This document shows, piece by piece, positions 14,501 through 28,430 of a DNA stretch of 61,827 bases. The position numbers and the translations under genes are program-made. How positions within the stretch are numbered: position 1 is the stretch's first letter; each line of letters starts with the position of its first letter. Under the pieces are notes generated by a model. The model did not search any database. It saw nothing but the letters and a program-made list of their open reading frames with translations, and was not told the DNA's origin. Source of the stretch: Liolophura sinensis (taxonomy: Eukaryota; Mollusca; Polyplacophora; Chitonida; Chitonidae); assembly GCF_032854445.1 (NCBI RefSeq), contig NW_027018189.1:1-61827 (forward strand), read 5' to 3'.

Positions 14501-17500
14501 AATGACCAGTCGCGATTGTACAGAGTACAGTGTAGCCGATTTCAATTAACAAAAAGACCAGGTAAAAATGCAAAAGTGGAAAAACTGTTCCAGTGCTGCT
14601 GGTAAGAGGCTAATCCGACGTATTTTGTGACGAGAAATCGAATGGTGCAAACCGCGTTGCTCTCCGACCAATACTTTTGGCTGTAGTGACAATTGAATGA
14701 TCATTTATGTCATAATCACGTGCACAGCAACGGCTCTTACTCCATGGAAACCAGGGAAATTTGCAATTTTTCAACAGCTGCCGATGTCTGGCTCAATTCC
14801 GCATCTTTTGGCACCTTATTCATGTGGGTCTGTGGTCAGTTGTACTTTTTACAGCAGACTGCATCAAGTACCTTGTGTTTTTTTATGTACAAATGGTGTG
14901 GTTTTTCTACACGTAGATAAAGACATTGAGATTGTCTTGGACTTAGAAGTAAGACAATTGCTGGGTGAGTTAAATGGGCTTAGCCCAAAGATTTGACGTC
15001 TTCTGGCTACCGAAGGGCACAGAACTTATAGTCAAAAGTTGAATATAGTAATGACCAGTCGCGATTGTACAGAGTACAGTGTAGCCGATTTCAATTAACA
15101 AAAAGACCAGGCAAAATGCAAAAGTGGAAAAACTGTTCGAGTGCTGCTAGTAAGAGGCTAATCCGACGTATTTTGTGACGAGAAATCGAATGGTGCAAAC
15201 CGCGTTGCTCTCCGACCAATACTTTTGGCTGTAGCGACAATTGAATGATCATTTATGTCATAATCACGTGCCCAGCAACGGCTCTTACTCCATGGAAACC
15301 ATGGAAATTTGCAATTTTTTAACAGCTGCCGATGCCTGGCCCAATTTCGCATCTTTTGGCACCTTATAAATGTGGGTCAGTGTTTAGTTGTACTTTTTAC
15401 AGCAGACTGTATCAAGTACCTTGTGTTTTTTATATACAAATGGTCTGGTTTTTCTACACGTAGATAAAGACATTGAGATTGTCTTGGACTTAGAAGTAAG
15501 GCAATTGCTGTTGAGTTAAATGGGCTTAGCCCAAAGATTTGACGTCTTCTGGGCTACCGAAGGGCACATAACTTATAGTCAAAACTTGAATATAGTAATG
15601 ACCAGTCGCGATTGTACAGAGTACAGTGTAGCCGGTTTCAATTAACAAAAAGACCAGGCAAAAATGCAAAAGTGGAAAAACTGTTCCACTGCTACTAGTA
15701 AGAGGCTAATCCGACGTATTTTGTGACGAGAAATCGAATGGTGCAAACCGCGTTGCTCTCCGACCAATACTTTTGGCTGTAGCGACAATTCAATGATCAT
15801 TTATGCCATAATCACGTGCCCAGCAACGGCTCTTACTCCATGGAAACCAAAGAAATTTGCAATTTGTCAACAGCTGCCGATGCCTGCCCAATGCCGAATC
15901 TTTTAGCACCTGACTGAAATGGGCAGTGTTCAGTTGTACTTTTTACAGCAGACTGTATCAAGTACCTTGTGTTTTTCATGTACAAATGGTGTGGTTTTTC
16001 TACACGTAGATAAAGACATTGAGATTGTCTTGGACTTAGAAGTAAGGCAATTTGCTGGGTGAGTTAAATGGGCTTAGCCCAAAGATTCAGGTTTTCTGGG
16101 CTACCGAAGGGCACATAACTTATAGTGAAAAGTTGAATATAGTAATGACCAGTCGCGATTGTACAGAGTACAGTGTAGCCGATTTCAATTAACAAAAAGA
16201 CCAGGTAAAAATGCAAAAGTGGAAAAACTGTTCCAGTTGCTGCTGGTAAGAGGCTAATCCGACGTATTTTGTGACGAGAAATCGAATGGTGCAAACCGCG
16301 TTGCTCTCCGACCAATACTTTTGGCTGTAGTGACAATTGAATGATCATTTATGTCATAATCACGTGCACAGCAACGGCTCTTACTCCATGGAAACCAGGG
16401 AAATTGCAATTTTCAACAGCTGCCGATGTCTGGCTCAATTCCGCATCTTTGGCACCTTATTCATGTGGGGTCTGTGGTCAGTTGTACTTTTTACAGCAGA
16501 CTGTATCAAGTACCCTTGTGTTTTTTATGTACAAATGTGTGGTTTTTCTACACGTAGATAAAGACATTGAGATTGTCTTGGACTTAGAAGTAAGACAATT
16601 GCTGGGTGAGTTAAATGGGCTTAGCCCAAAGATTTGACGTCTTCTGGGCTACGGAAGGGCACATAACTTATAGTCAAAAGTTGAATATAGTAATGACCAG
16701 TCGCGATTGTACAGAGTACAGTGTAGCCGATTTCAATTAACAAAAAGACCCAGGTAAAAATGCAAAGTGGAAAAACTGTTCCAGTTGCTGCTGGTAAGAG
16801 GGCTAATCCGACGTATTTTTGTGACGAGAAATCGAATGGTGCAATCCGCGTTGCTGTCGGACTAATTACTTTTGGCTGTAGTGACAATTTTATGATCATT
16901 GATGTCATAATCACGTGCCCAGCAACGGCTCTTACTCCATGGAAAGCCAGGGAAATTTGCTATTTTCAACAGCTGCCGATGCCTGGCTCAATTCCGCATC
17001 TTTTGGCACCTTACTGAAGTGGGTCAGTGTTCAGTGTACTTTTTACAGCAGACTGTATCAAGTACCTTGTGTTTTTCATGTACAAATGGTGTTTTTTTTC
17101 TACACGTAGATAAAGACATTGAGATTGTCTTGCACTTAGAAGTAAGGCAATTGCCTGGGTGAGTTAAATGGGCTTAGCCCAAAGATTTCAGGTCTTCTGG
17201 GCTACCGAAGGGCACATAACTTATAGTAGTCAAAAGTTGAATATAGTAATGACCAGTCGCGATTGTACAGAGTACAGTGTAGCCGATTTCAATTAACAAA
17301 AAGACCAGGCAAAAATACAAAAGTGGAAAAACTGTTCCAGTGCTGCTAGTAAGAGGCTAATTCGACGTATTTTGTGACGAGAAATCGAATGGTGCAAACC
17401 GCGTTGATCTCCGACCAATACTTTTGGATGTAGCGACAATTGAATGATCATTTATGTCATAATCACGTGCCCAGCAACGGCTCTTACTCCATGGAAACAA

Positions 17501-17989
17501 GGAAAATTTGCAATTTTTCAACAGCTGCCGATTTCTGGCTCAATTCCGCATCTTTTGGCACCTTATTCATGTGGGTCTGTGGTCAGTTGTACTTTTTACA
17601 GCAGACTGTATCAAGTACCTTGTTTTTTTTATGTACAAATGGTCTGGTTTTTCTACACGTAGATAAAGACATTGAGATTGTCTTGGACTTAGAAGTAAGA
17701 CAATTGCTGGGGTGAGTTAAATGGGCTTAGCCCAAAGATTTGGCGTCTTCTGTGCTACTGAAGGGCACATGACTTATAGTCAAAAGTTGAATAATATAGT
17801 AATGACCAGTCGCGATTGTACAGAGTACAGTGTAGCCGATTTCAATTAACAAAAAGACCAGGTAAAAATGCAAAAGTGGAAAAACTGTTCCAGTGCTGCT
17901 GGTAAGAGGCTAATCCGACGTATTTTGTGACGAGAAATCGAATGGTGCAAACCGCGTTGCTCTCCGACCAATACTTTTGGCTGTAGTGA

Positions 17990-20230
17990 CAATTGAATGA
18001 TCATTTATGTCATAATCACGTGCACAGCAACGGCTCTTACTCCATGGAAACCAGGGAAATTTGCAATTTTTCAACAGCTGCCGATGTCTGGCTCAATTCC
18101 GCATCTTTTGGCACCTTACTGAAGTGGGTCAGTGTTCAGTTGTACTTTTTACAGCAGACTGTATCAAGTACCTTGTGTTTTTCATGTACAAATGGTGTGG
18201 TTTTTCTACACGTAGATAAAGACATTGAGATTGTCTTGCACTTAGAAGTAAGGCAATTGCTGGGTGAGTTAAATGGGCTTAGCCCAAAGATTTCAGGTCT
18301 TCTGGGCTACCGAAGGGCACATAACTTATAGTCAAAAGTTGAATATAGTAATGACCAGTCGCGATTGTACAGAGTACAGTGTAGCCGATTTCAATTAACA
18401 AAAAGACCAGGTAAAAATGCAAAAGTGGAAAAACTGTTCCAGTTGCTGCTGGTAAGAGGCTAATCCGACGTATTTTTTGACGAGAAATCGAATGGTGCAA
18501 TCCGCGTTGCTCTCGGACTAATACTTTTGGCTGTAGTGACAATTGAATGATCATTTATGTTATAATCACGTGCCCAGCAACGGCTCTTACTCCATGGAAA
18601 CCAGGGAAATTTGCAATTTTTCAACAGCTGCCGATGCCTGGCTCAATTCCGCATCTTTTGGCACCTTACTGAAGTGGGTCAGTGTTCAGTTGTACTTTTT
18701 ACAGCAGACTGTATCAAGTACCTTGTGTTTTTCATGTACAAATGGTCTGGTTTTTCTACACGTAGATAAAGACAATGAGATTGTCTTGCACTTAGAAGTA
18801 AGACAATTGCTGGGTGAGTTAAATGGGCTTAGCCCAAAGATTTGACGTCTTCTGGGCTACCGAAGGGCACATAACTTATAGTCAAAACTTGAATATAGTA
18901 ATGACCAGTCGCGATTGTACAAAGTACAGTGTAGCCGAATTCAATTAACAAAAAGACCAGGTAAAAATGCAAAAGTGGAAAAACTGTTCCAGTGCTGCTA
19001 GTAAGAGGCTAATTCGACGTATTTTGTGACGAGAAATCGAATGGTGCAAACCGCGTTGCTCTCCGACCAATACTTTTGGCTGTAGCGACAATTCAATGAA
19101 TATTGATGTCATAATCACGTGCCCAGCAACGGCTCTTACTCCATGGAAACCATGGAAATTTGCAATTTTTTAACAGCTGCCGATGCCTGGCCCAATTCCG
19201 CATCTTTTGGCACCTTATAAATGTGGGTCAGTGTTCAGTTGTACTTTTTACAGCAGACTGTATCAAGTACCTTGTGTTTTTTATGTACAAATGGTGTGGT
19301 TTTTCTACACGTAGATAAAGACATTGAGATTGTCTTGGACTTAGAAGTAAGACAATTGCTGGGTGAGTTAAATGGGTTTAGCCCAAAGATTTCAGGTTTT
19401 CTGGGCTACCGAAGGGCACATAACTTATAGTCAAAAGTTGAATATAGTAATGACCAGTCGCGATTGTACAGAGTACAGTGTAGCCGATTTCAATTAACAA
19501 AAAGACCAGGTAAAAATGCAAAAGTGGAAAAACTGTTCCAGTGCTGCTGGTAAGAGGCTAATCCGACGTATTTTGTGACGACAAATCGAATGGTGCAAAC
19601 CGCGTTGCTCTCCGACCAATACTTTTGGCTGTAGTGACAATTGAATGATCATTTATGTCATAATCACGTGCACAGCAACGGCTCTTACTCCATGGAAACC
19701 AGGAAAATTTGCAATTTTTCAACAGCTGCCGATTTCTGGCTCAATTCCGCATCTTTTGGCACCTTATTCATGTGGGTCTGTGGTCAGTTGTACTTTTTAC
19801 AGCAGACTGCATCAAGTACCTTGTGTTTTTTATGTACAAATGGTCTGGTTTTTCTACACGTAGATAAAGACATTGAGATTGTCTTGGACTTAGAAGTAAG
19901 ACAATTGCTGGGTGAGTTAAATGGGCTTAGCCCAAAGATTTGACGTCTTCTGGGCTACCGAAGGGCACATAACTTATAGTCAAAAGTTGAATATAGTAAT
20001 GACCAGTCGCGATTGTACAGAGTACAGTGTAGCCGATTTCAATTAACAAAAAGACCAGGTAAAAATGCAAAAGTGGAAAAACTGTTCCAGTTGCTGCTGG
20101 TAAGAGGCTAATCCGACGTATTTTGTGACGAGAAATCGAATGGTGCAATCCGCGTTGCTCTCGGACTAATACTTTTGGCTGTAGTGACAATTGAATGATC
20201 ATTGATGTCATAATCACGTGCACAGCAACG
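17990..20230 (+). repeat. Higher-order repeat block, middle array, copy 1
   Basis: The order of monomer variants here (AACCAGGG with GATGTCTGG; TATGTTATAATC; AATGAATATTGATG with AAACCATGG; then AACCAGGAAAA with GATTTCTGG) recurs from about 24583, at an offset of about 6.59 kb (twelve monomers). The copies differ by scattered substitutions, and the second copy carries extra single-base indels after about 26157. Confidence 0.65.
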
Positions 20231-23200
20231 GCTCTTACTCCATGGAAACCAGGGAAATTTGCAATTTTTTAAACAGCTGCCGATGCCTGGCTCAATTCCG
20301 CATCTTTTGGCACCTTACTGAAGTGGGTCAGTGTTCAGTTGTACTTTTTACAGCAGACTGTATCAAGTACCTTGTGTTTTTCATGTACAAATGGTGTGGT
20401 TTTTCTACACGTAGATAAAGACATTGAGATTGTCTTGGACTTAGAAGTAAGACAATTGCTGGATGAGTTAAATGGGCTTGGCCCAAAGATTTCAGGTCTT
20501 CTGGGCTACCGAAGGGCACATAACTTATAGTCAAAAGTTGAATATAGTAATGACCAGTCGCGATTGTACAGAGTACAGTGTAGCCGGTTTCAATTAACAA
20601 AAAGACCAGGCAAAAATGCAAAAGTGGAAAAACTGTTCCAGTACTACTAGTAAGAGGCTAATCCGACGTATTTTGTGACGAGAAATCGAATGGTGCAATC
20701 CGCGTTGCTCTCCGACCAATACTTTTGGCTGTAGTGACAATTGAATGATCATTTATGTCATAATCACGTGCCCAGCAACGGCTCTTACTCCATGGAAACC
20801 AGGGAAATTTGCAATTTTTTAAACAGCTGCCGATTTCTGGCTCAATTCCGCATTTTCCGGCACCTTAGTCATGTGGGTCTGTGGTCAGTTGTACTTTTTA
20901 CAGCAGACTGTATCAAGTACCTTGTGTTTTTCATGTACAAATGGTATGGTTTTTCTACACGTAGATAAAGACAATGAGATTGTCTTGCACTTAGAAGTAA
21001 GGTAATTGCTGGGTGAGTTAAATGGGCTTAGCCCAAAGATTTCAGGTCTTCTGGGCTACCGAAGGGCACATAACTTATAGTCAAAAGTTGAATATAGTAA
21101 TGACCAGTCGCGATTGTACAGAGTACAGTGTAGCCGATTTCAATTAACAAAAAGACCAGGTAAAAATGCAAAAGTGGAAAAACTGTTCCAGTGCTGCTGG
21201 TAAGAGGCTAATCCGACGTATTTTGTGACGAGAAATCGAATGGTGCAATCCGCGTTGCTGTCGGACTAATACTTTTGCCTGTAGTGACAATTGAATGATC
21301 ATTGATGTCATAATCACGTGCCCAGCAACGGCTCTTACTCCATGGAAAGCAGGGAAATTTGCAATTTTTCAACAGCTGCCGATGCCTGGCTCAATTCCGC
21401 ATCTTTTGGCACCTTACTGAAGTGGGTCAGTGTTCAGTTGTACTTTTTACAGCAGACTGTATCAAGTACCTTGTGTTTTTCATGTACAAATGGTCTGGTT
21501 TTTCTACACGTAGATAAAGACATTGAGATTGTCTTGCACTTAGAAGTAAGGCAATTGCTGGGTGAGTTAAATGGGCTTAGCCCAAAGATTTCAGGTCTTC
21601 TGGGCTACCGAAGGGCACATAACTTATAGTCAAAAGTTGAATATAGTAATGACCAGTCGCGATTGTACAGAGTACAGTGTAGCCGATTTCAATTAACAAA
21701 AAGACCAGGCAAAAATGCAAAAGTGGAAAAACTGTTCCAGTGCTGCTAGTAAGAGGCTAATTCGACGTATTTTGTGACGAGAAATCGAATGGTGCAAACC
21801 GCGTTGATCTCCGACCAATACTTTTGGCTGTAGCGACAATTGAATGATCATTTATGTCATAATCACGTGCCCAGCAACGGCTCTTACTCCATGGAAACCA
21901 GGAAAATTTGCAATTTTTCAACAGCTGCCGATTTCTGGCTCAATTCCGCATCTTTTGGCACCTTATTCATGTGGGTCTGTGGTCAGTTGTACTTTTTACA
22001 ACAGACTGTATCAAGTACCTTGTTTTTTTTATGTACAAATGGTCTGGTTTTTCTACACGTAGATAAAGACATTGAGATTGTCTTGGACTTAGAAGTAAGA
22101 CAATTGCTGGGTGAGTTAAATGGGCTTAGCCCAAAGATTTGACGTCTTCTGTGCTACTGAAGGGCACATAACTTATAGTTAAAAGTTGAATATAGTAATG
22201 ACCAGTCGCGATTGTACAGAGTACAGTGTAGCCGATTTCAATTAACAAAAAGACCAGGTAAAAATGCAAAAGTGGAAAAACTGTTCCAGTTGCTGCTGGT
22301 AAGAGGCTAATCCGACGTATTTTTTGACGAGAAATCGAATGGTGCAATCCGCGTTGCTCTCGGACTAATACTTTTGGCTGTAGTGACAATTGAATGATCA
22401 TTTATGTTATAATCACGTGCCCAGCAACGGCTCTTACTCCATGGAAACCAGGGAAATTTGCAATTTTTCAACAGCTGCCGATTTCTGGCTCAATTCCGCA
22501 TCTTCCGGCACCTTATTCATGTGGGTCTGTGGTCAGTTGTACTTTTTACAGCAGACTGTATCAAGTACCTTGTGTTTTTCATGTACAAATGGTATGGTTT
22601 TTCTACACGTAGATAAAGACAATGAGATTGTCTTGCACTTAGAAGTAAGGCAATTGCTGGGTGAGTTAAATGGGCTTAGCCCAAAGATTTCAGGTCTTCT
22701 GGGCTACCGAAGGGCACATAACTTATAGTCAAAAGTTGAATATAAAAATGACCAGTCGCGATTGTACAGAGTACAGTGTAGCCGATTTCAATTAACAAAA
22801 AGACCAGGTAAAAATGCAAAAGTGGAAAAACTGTTCCAGTGCTGCTGGTAAGAGGCTAATCCGACGTATTTTGTGACGAGAAATCGAATGGTGCAATCCG
22901 CGTTGCTCTCCGACCAATACTTTTGGCTGTAGCGACAATTCAATGAATATTGATGTCATAATCACGTGCGTAGCAACGGCTCTTACTCCATGGAAACCAG
23001 GGAAATTTGCAATTTTTTAACAGCTGCCGATGCCTGGCCCAATTCCGCATCTTTTGGCACCTTATAAATGTGGGTCAGTGTTCAGTTGTACTTTTTACAG
23101 CAGACTGTATCAAGTACCTTGTGTTTTTTATGTACAAATGGTCTGGTTTTTCTACACGTAGATAAAGACATTGAGATTGTCTTGGACTTAGAAGTAAGAC

Positions 23201-24582
23201 AATTGCTGGGTGAGTTAAATGGGCTTGGCCCAAAGATTTCAGGTTTTCTCGGCTACCGAAGGGCACATAACTTATAGTCAAAAGTTGAATATAGTAATGA
23301 CCAGTCGCGATTGTACAGAGTACAGTGTAGCCGATTTCAATTAACAAAAAGACCAGGTAAAAATGCAAAAGTGGAAAAACTGTTCCAGTGCTGCTGGTAA
23401 GAGGTTAATCCGACGTATTTTGTGACGAAAAATCGAATGGTGCAAACCGCGTTGCTCTCCGACCAATACTTTTGGCTGTAGTGACAATTGAATGATCATT
23501 TATGTCATAATCACGTGCCCAGCAACGGCTCTTACTCCATGGAAACCAGGGAAATTTGCAATTTTTCAACAGCTGCCGATGCCTGGCTCAATTCCGCATC
23601 TTTTGGCACCTTACTGAAGTGGGTCAGTGTTCAGTTGTACTTTTTACAGCAGACTGTATCAAGTACCTTGTGTTTTTCATGTACAAATGGTGTGGTTTTT
23701 CTACACGTAGATAAAGACATTGAGATTGTCTTGGACTTAGAAGTAAGGCAATTGCTGGGTGAGTTAAATGGGCTTAGCCCAAAGATTTCAGGTCTTCTGG
23801 GCTACCGAAGGGCACATAACTTATAGTCAAAAGTTGAATATAGTAATGACCAGTCGCAATTGTACAGAGTACAGTGTAGCCGATTTCAATTAACAAAAAG
23901 ACCAGGCAAAAATGCAAAAGTGGAAAAACTGTTCCAGTGCTGCTAGTAAGAGGCTAATTCGACGTATTTTGTGACGAGAAATCGAATGGTGCAAACCGCG
24001 TTGCTCTCCGACCAATACTTTTGGCTGTAGCGACAATTGAATGATCATTTATGTCATAATCACGTGCCCAGCAACGGCTCTTACTCCATGGAAACCAGGG
24101 AAATTTGCAATTTTTCAACAGCTGCCGATGCCTGGCCCAATTCCGCATCTTTTGGCACCTTATTCATGTGGGTCTGTGGTCAGTTGTACTTTTTACAGCA
24201 GACTGTATCAAGTACCTTGTGTTTTTTATGTACAAATGGTCTGGTTTTTCTACACGTAGATAAAGACATTGAGATTGTCTTGGACTTAGAAGTAAGACAA
24301 TTGCTGGGTGAGTTAAATGGGCTTGGCCCAAAGATTTCAGGTTTTCTGGGCTACCGAAGGGCACATAACTTATAGTCAAAAGTTAAATATAGTAATGACC
24401 AGTCGCGATTGTACAGAGTACAGTGTAGCCGATTTCAATTAACAAAAAGACCAGGTAAAAATGCAAAAGTGGAAAAACTGTTCCAGTGCTGCTGGTAAGA
24501 GGCTAATCCGACGTATTTTGTGACGAGAAATCGAATGGTGCAAACCGCGTTGCTCTCCGACCAATACTTTTGGCTGTAGTGA

Positions 24583-26830
24583 CAATTGAATGATCATTTA
24601 TGTCATAATCACGTGCACAGCAACGGCTCTTACTCCATGGAAACCAGGGGAAATTTACAATTTTCAACAGCTGCCGATGTCTGGCTCAATTCCGCATCTT
24701 TTGGCACCTTACTGAAGTGGGTCAGTGTTCAGTTGTACTTTTTACAGCAGACTGTATCAAGTACCTTGTGTTTTTCATGTACAAATGGTGTGGTTTTTTC
24801 TACACGTAGATAAAGACATTGAGATTGTCTTGCACTTAGAAGTAAGGCAATTGCTGGGTGAGTTAAATGGGCTTAGCCCAAAGATTTCAGGTCTTCTGGG
24901 CTACCGAAGGGCACATAACTTATAGTCAAAAGTTGAATATAGTAATGACCAGTCGCGATTGTACAGTGTAGCCGATTTCAATTAACAAAAAGACCAGGTA
25001 AAAATGCAAAAGTGGAAAAACTGTTCCAGTTGCTGCTGGTAAGAGGCTAATCCGACGTATTTTTTGACGAGAAATCGAATGGTGCAATCCGCGTTGCTCT
25101 CCGACCAATACTTTTGGCTGTAGTGACAATTGAATGATCATTTATGTTATAATCACGTGCCCAGCAACGGCTCTTACTCCATGGAAACCAGGGAAATTTG
25201 CAATTTTTCAACAGCTGCCGATGCCTGGCTCAATTCCGCATCTTTTGGCACCTTACTGAAGTGGGTCAGTGTTCAGTTGTACTTTTTACAGCAGACTGTA
25301 TCAAGTACCTTGTGTTTTTCATGTACAAATGGTCTGGTTTTTCTACACGTAGATAAAGACATTGAGATTGTCTTGCACTTAGAAGTAAGACAATTGCTGG
25401 GTGAGTTAAATGGGCTTAGCCCAAAGATTTGACGTCTTCTGGGCTACCGAAGGGCACATAACTTATAGTCAAAACTTGAATATAGTAATGACCAGTCGCG
25501 ATTGTACAAAGTACAGTGTAGCCGAATTCAATTAACAAAAAGACCAGGTAAAAATGCAAAAGTGGAAAAACTGTTCCAGTTGCTGCTGGTAAGAGGCTAA
25601 TCCGACGTATTTTTTGACGAGAAATCGAATGGTGCAATCCGCGTTGCTCTCGGACTAATACTTTTGGCTGTAGTGACAATTGAATGATCATTTATGTTAT
25701 AATCACGTGCCCAGCAACGGCTCTTACTCCATGGAAACCATGGAAATTTGCAATTTTTTAACAGCTGCCGATGCCTGGCCCAATTCCGCTTCTTTTGGCA
25801 CCTTATAAATGTGGGTCAGTGTTCAGTTGTACTTTTTACAGCAGACTGTATCAAGTACCTTGTGTTTTTTATGTACAAATGGTGTGGTTTTTCTACACGT
25901 AGATAAAGACATTGAGATTGTCTTGGACTTAGAAGTAAGACAATTGCTGGGTGAGTTAAATGGGTTTAGCCCAAAGATTTCAGGTTTTCTGGGCTACCGA
26001 AGGGCACATAACTTATAGTCAAAAGTTGAATATAGTAATGACCAGTCGCGATTGTACAGAGTACAGTGTAGCCGATTTCAATTAACAAAAAGACCAGGTA
26101 AAAATGCAAAAGTGGAAAAACTGTTCCAGTGCTGCTGGTAAGAGGCTAATCCGACGTATTTGTGACGGACAAATCGAATGGTGCAAACCGCGTTGCTCTC
26201 CGACCAATACTTTTGGCTGTAGTGACAATTGAATGATCATTTATGTCATAATCACGTGCACAGCAACGGCTCTTACTCCATGGAAACCAGAAAATTTGCA
26301 ATTTTTCAACAAGCTGCCGATTTCTGGCTCAATTCGCATCTTTTGGCACCTTATTCATGTGGGTCTGTGGTCAGTTGTACTTTTTACAGCAGACTGCATC
26401 AAGTACCTTGTGTTTTTTATGTACAAATGGTCTGGTTTTTCTACACGTAGATAAAGACATTGAGATTGTCTTGACTTAGAAGTAAGACAATTGCTGGGTG
26501 AGTTAAATGGGCTTAGCCCAAAGATTTGACGTCTTCTGGGCTACCGAAGGGCACATAACTTATAGTCAAAAGTTGAATATAGTAATGACCAGTCGCGATT
26601 GTACAGAGTACAGTGTAGCCGATTTCAATTAACAAAAAGACCAGGTAAAATGCAAAAGTGGAAAAACTGTTCCAGTTGCTGCTGGTAAGAGGCTAATCCG
26701 ACGTATTTTGTGACGAGAAATCGAATGGTGCAATCGCGTTGCTCTCGGACTAATACTTTTGGCTGTAGTGACAATTGAATGATCATTGATGTCATAATCA
26801 CGTGCCCAGCAAACGGCTTCTTACTCCATG
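24583..26830 (+). repeat. Higher-order repeat block, middle array, copy 2
   Basis: Counterpart of about 17990-20230. It contains a monomer shortened by a few bases at about 24963, where GTACAGAGTACAGTG has become GTACAGTG by loss of one copy of a short internal direct repeat. From about 26157 the sequence gains many single-base indels relative to copy 1. Confidence 0.6.
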
Positions 26831-28430
26831 GAAACCAGGGAAATTTGCAATTTTTTAAACAGCTGCCGATGCCTGGCTCAATTCCGCATCTTTTGGCACC
26901 TTACTGAAGTGGGTCAGTGTTCAGTTGTACTTTTTACAGCAGACTGTATCAAGTACCTTGTGTTTTTTCATGTACAAATGGTGTGGTTTTTCTACACGTA
27001 GATAAAGACATTGAGATTGTCTTGGACTTAGAAGTAAGGCAATTGCTGGGTGAGTTAATGGGCTTAGCCCAAAGATTTCAGGTCTTCTGGGCTACCGAAG
27101 GGCACATAACTTATAGTCAAAAGTTGAATATAGTAATGACCAGTCGCGATTGTACAGAGTACAGTGTAGCCGATTTCAATTAACAAAAAGACCAGGCAAA
27201 AATGCAAAAGTGGAAAAACTGTTCCAGTGCTGCTAGTAAGAGGCTAATTCGACGTATTTTGTGACGAGAAATCGAATGGTGCAAAACCGCGTTGCTCTCC
27301 GACCAATACTTTTGGCTGTAGCGACAATTGAATGATCATTTATGTAATAATCACGTGCCCAGCAACGGCTCTTACTCCCATGGAAACCAGAAAATTTGCA
27401 ATTTTTCAACAGCTGCCGATTTCTGGCTCAATTCTGCATCTTTTGGCACCTTATTCATGTGGGTCTGTGGTCAGTTGTACTTTTTACAGCAGACTGTATC
27501 AAGTACCTTGTTTTTTTTATGTACAAATGGTCGGTTTTTTCTACACGTAGATAAAGACATTGAGATTGTCTTGGACTTAGAAGTAAGACAATTGCCGGGT
27601 GAGTTAAATGGGCTTAGCCCAAGATTTGACGTCTTCTGTGCTACTGAAGGGCACATAACTTATAGTCATAAGTTGAATATAGTAATGACCAGTCGCGATT
27701 GTACAGAGTACAGTGTAGCCGATTTCAATTAACAAAAGACCAGGCAAAAATGCAAAAGTGGAAAAACTGTTCCAGTTGTTGCTGGTAAGAGGCTAATCCG
27801 ACGTATTTTTTGACGAGAAATCGAATGGTGCAATCCGCGTTGCTCTCGGACTAATACTTTTGCCTGTAGTGACAATTTGAATGATCATTTATGTCATAAT
27901 CACGTGCCCAGCAACGGCTCTTACTCATGGAAACCAGGGAAATTTGCAATTTTTCAACAGCTGCCGATGCCTGGCTCAATTCCGCATCTTTTGGCACCTT
28001 ACTGAAGTGGGTCAGTGTTCAGTTGTACTTTTTACAGCAGACTGTATCAAGTACCTTGTGTTTTTCATGTACAAATGGTGTTGTTTTTCTACACGTAGAT
28101 AAAGACATTGAGATTGTCTTGCACGTAGAAGTAAGGCAATTGCTGGGTGAGTTAAATGGGCTTAGCCCAAAGATTTCAGGTCTTCTGGGCTACCGAAGGG
28201 CACAATAACTTATAGTCAAAAGTTGAATATAGTAATGACCAGTCGCGATTGTACAGAGTACAGTGTAGCCGATTTCAATTAACAAAAAAGAGCAGGCAAA
28301 AATGCAAAAGTGTAAAGACTGTTCCAGTGCTGCTAGTAAGAGGCTAATTCGACGTATTTTGTGACGAGAAATCGAATGGTGCAAACCGCGTTGCTCTCCG
28401 ACCAATACTTTTGGCTGTAGTGACAATTAA

